From NCBI GenBank assembly GCA_005281725.1, contig SSBO01000001.1:5626399-5690398 (forward strand): a DNA stretch of 64,000 bases, in the 5' to 3' direction. The stretch comes from Wuchereria bancrofti (lineage: Eukaryota > Nematoda > Chromadorea > Rhabditida > Onchocercidae). Below, piece after piece: positions 63,912 to 64,000 of the stretch. The stretch's first letter is position 1; each line of letters opens with the position of its first letter. The notes beneath the pieces were generated by a model. The model worked only from the letters and a program-made list of their open reading frames with translations. It was not told the origin of the DNA and searched no databases. Both the position numbers and the translations under genes were made by a program.

Positions 63912-64000
63912 TAATCTAATTAGAAATAAATCTAATGAATGTTTTATATACTCTTGATAAAAGGAAGTGATTGTTTCAGGAACATTACAATATACCTTCA

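Noticed and set aside
1..64000. tRNA, rRNA or spliced-leader RNA genes, and intact transposons
   Set aside because: No cloverleaf with a GTTCGANTCC-like B box, no rRNA-like block, no transposase or reverse-transcriptase motif, and no long terminal repeats were noticed on reading both strands; short elements could have been missed.

Overview
The window is nuclear DNA of a nematode. It is about 70 percent A+T, with many short exons joined at TTTCAG/TTTTAG acceptors and GTAAGT-like donors, and single-copy animal genes in nematode-like forms. Base composition and intron style fit a filarial (spirurine) worm best, but that is inference; no species marker was seen. All products were recognised by eye, without searches. 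Gene models were built exon by exon from splice motifs, reading phase and family similarity. Several genes here have no open frame longer than about 60 codons.

Layout. 1.3-5.8 kb (+): an 11-exon glomulin-like gene. 8.9-23.8 kb (+): a probable small gene with introns of 5 and 9.6 kb, the sparsest part of the window, holding microsatellites, short duplications and other orphan exon-like stretches. 27.3-31.1 kb (+): a complete four-exon gene for a secreted cystine-knot pro-hormone of Spaetzle/PTTH/Trunk type, the most interesting gene here. 34-58.6 kb: a run of seven well-formed minus-strand genes. Read in their own direction these are an FBXO42 F-box/kelch protein, glia maturation factor (an Arp2/3 regulator), a secreted eight-EF-hand protein with a very long disordered tail, a tiny unknown gene 227 bp after it (operon-like spacing), a coiled-coil protein of unknown family, CHCHD2/10 (mitochondrial twin CX9C) and GLOD4 (glyoxalase-domain protein). 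59.7-63.9 kb (+): a PPM1D-like PP2C phosphatase, head to head with FBXO42.

Most genes are housekeeping and share no pathway that I can see; FBXO42 and PPM1D are both linked to p53 control in vertebrates, but their adjacency may be chance. Oddities worth a second look are the cystine-knot hormone, the EF-hand protein with a furin-type site between its calcium-binding and disordered parts, an exon fragment duplicated into an FBXO42 intron, an intronic stop in PPM1D that would give a tail-less form if retained, and several introns ending in AAG or GAG instead of CAG/TAG.
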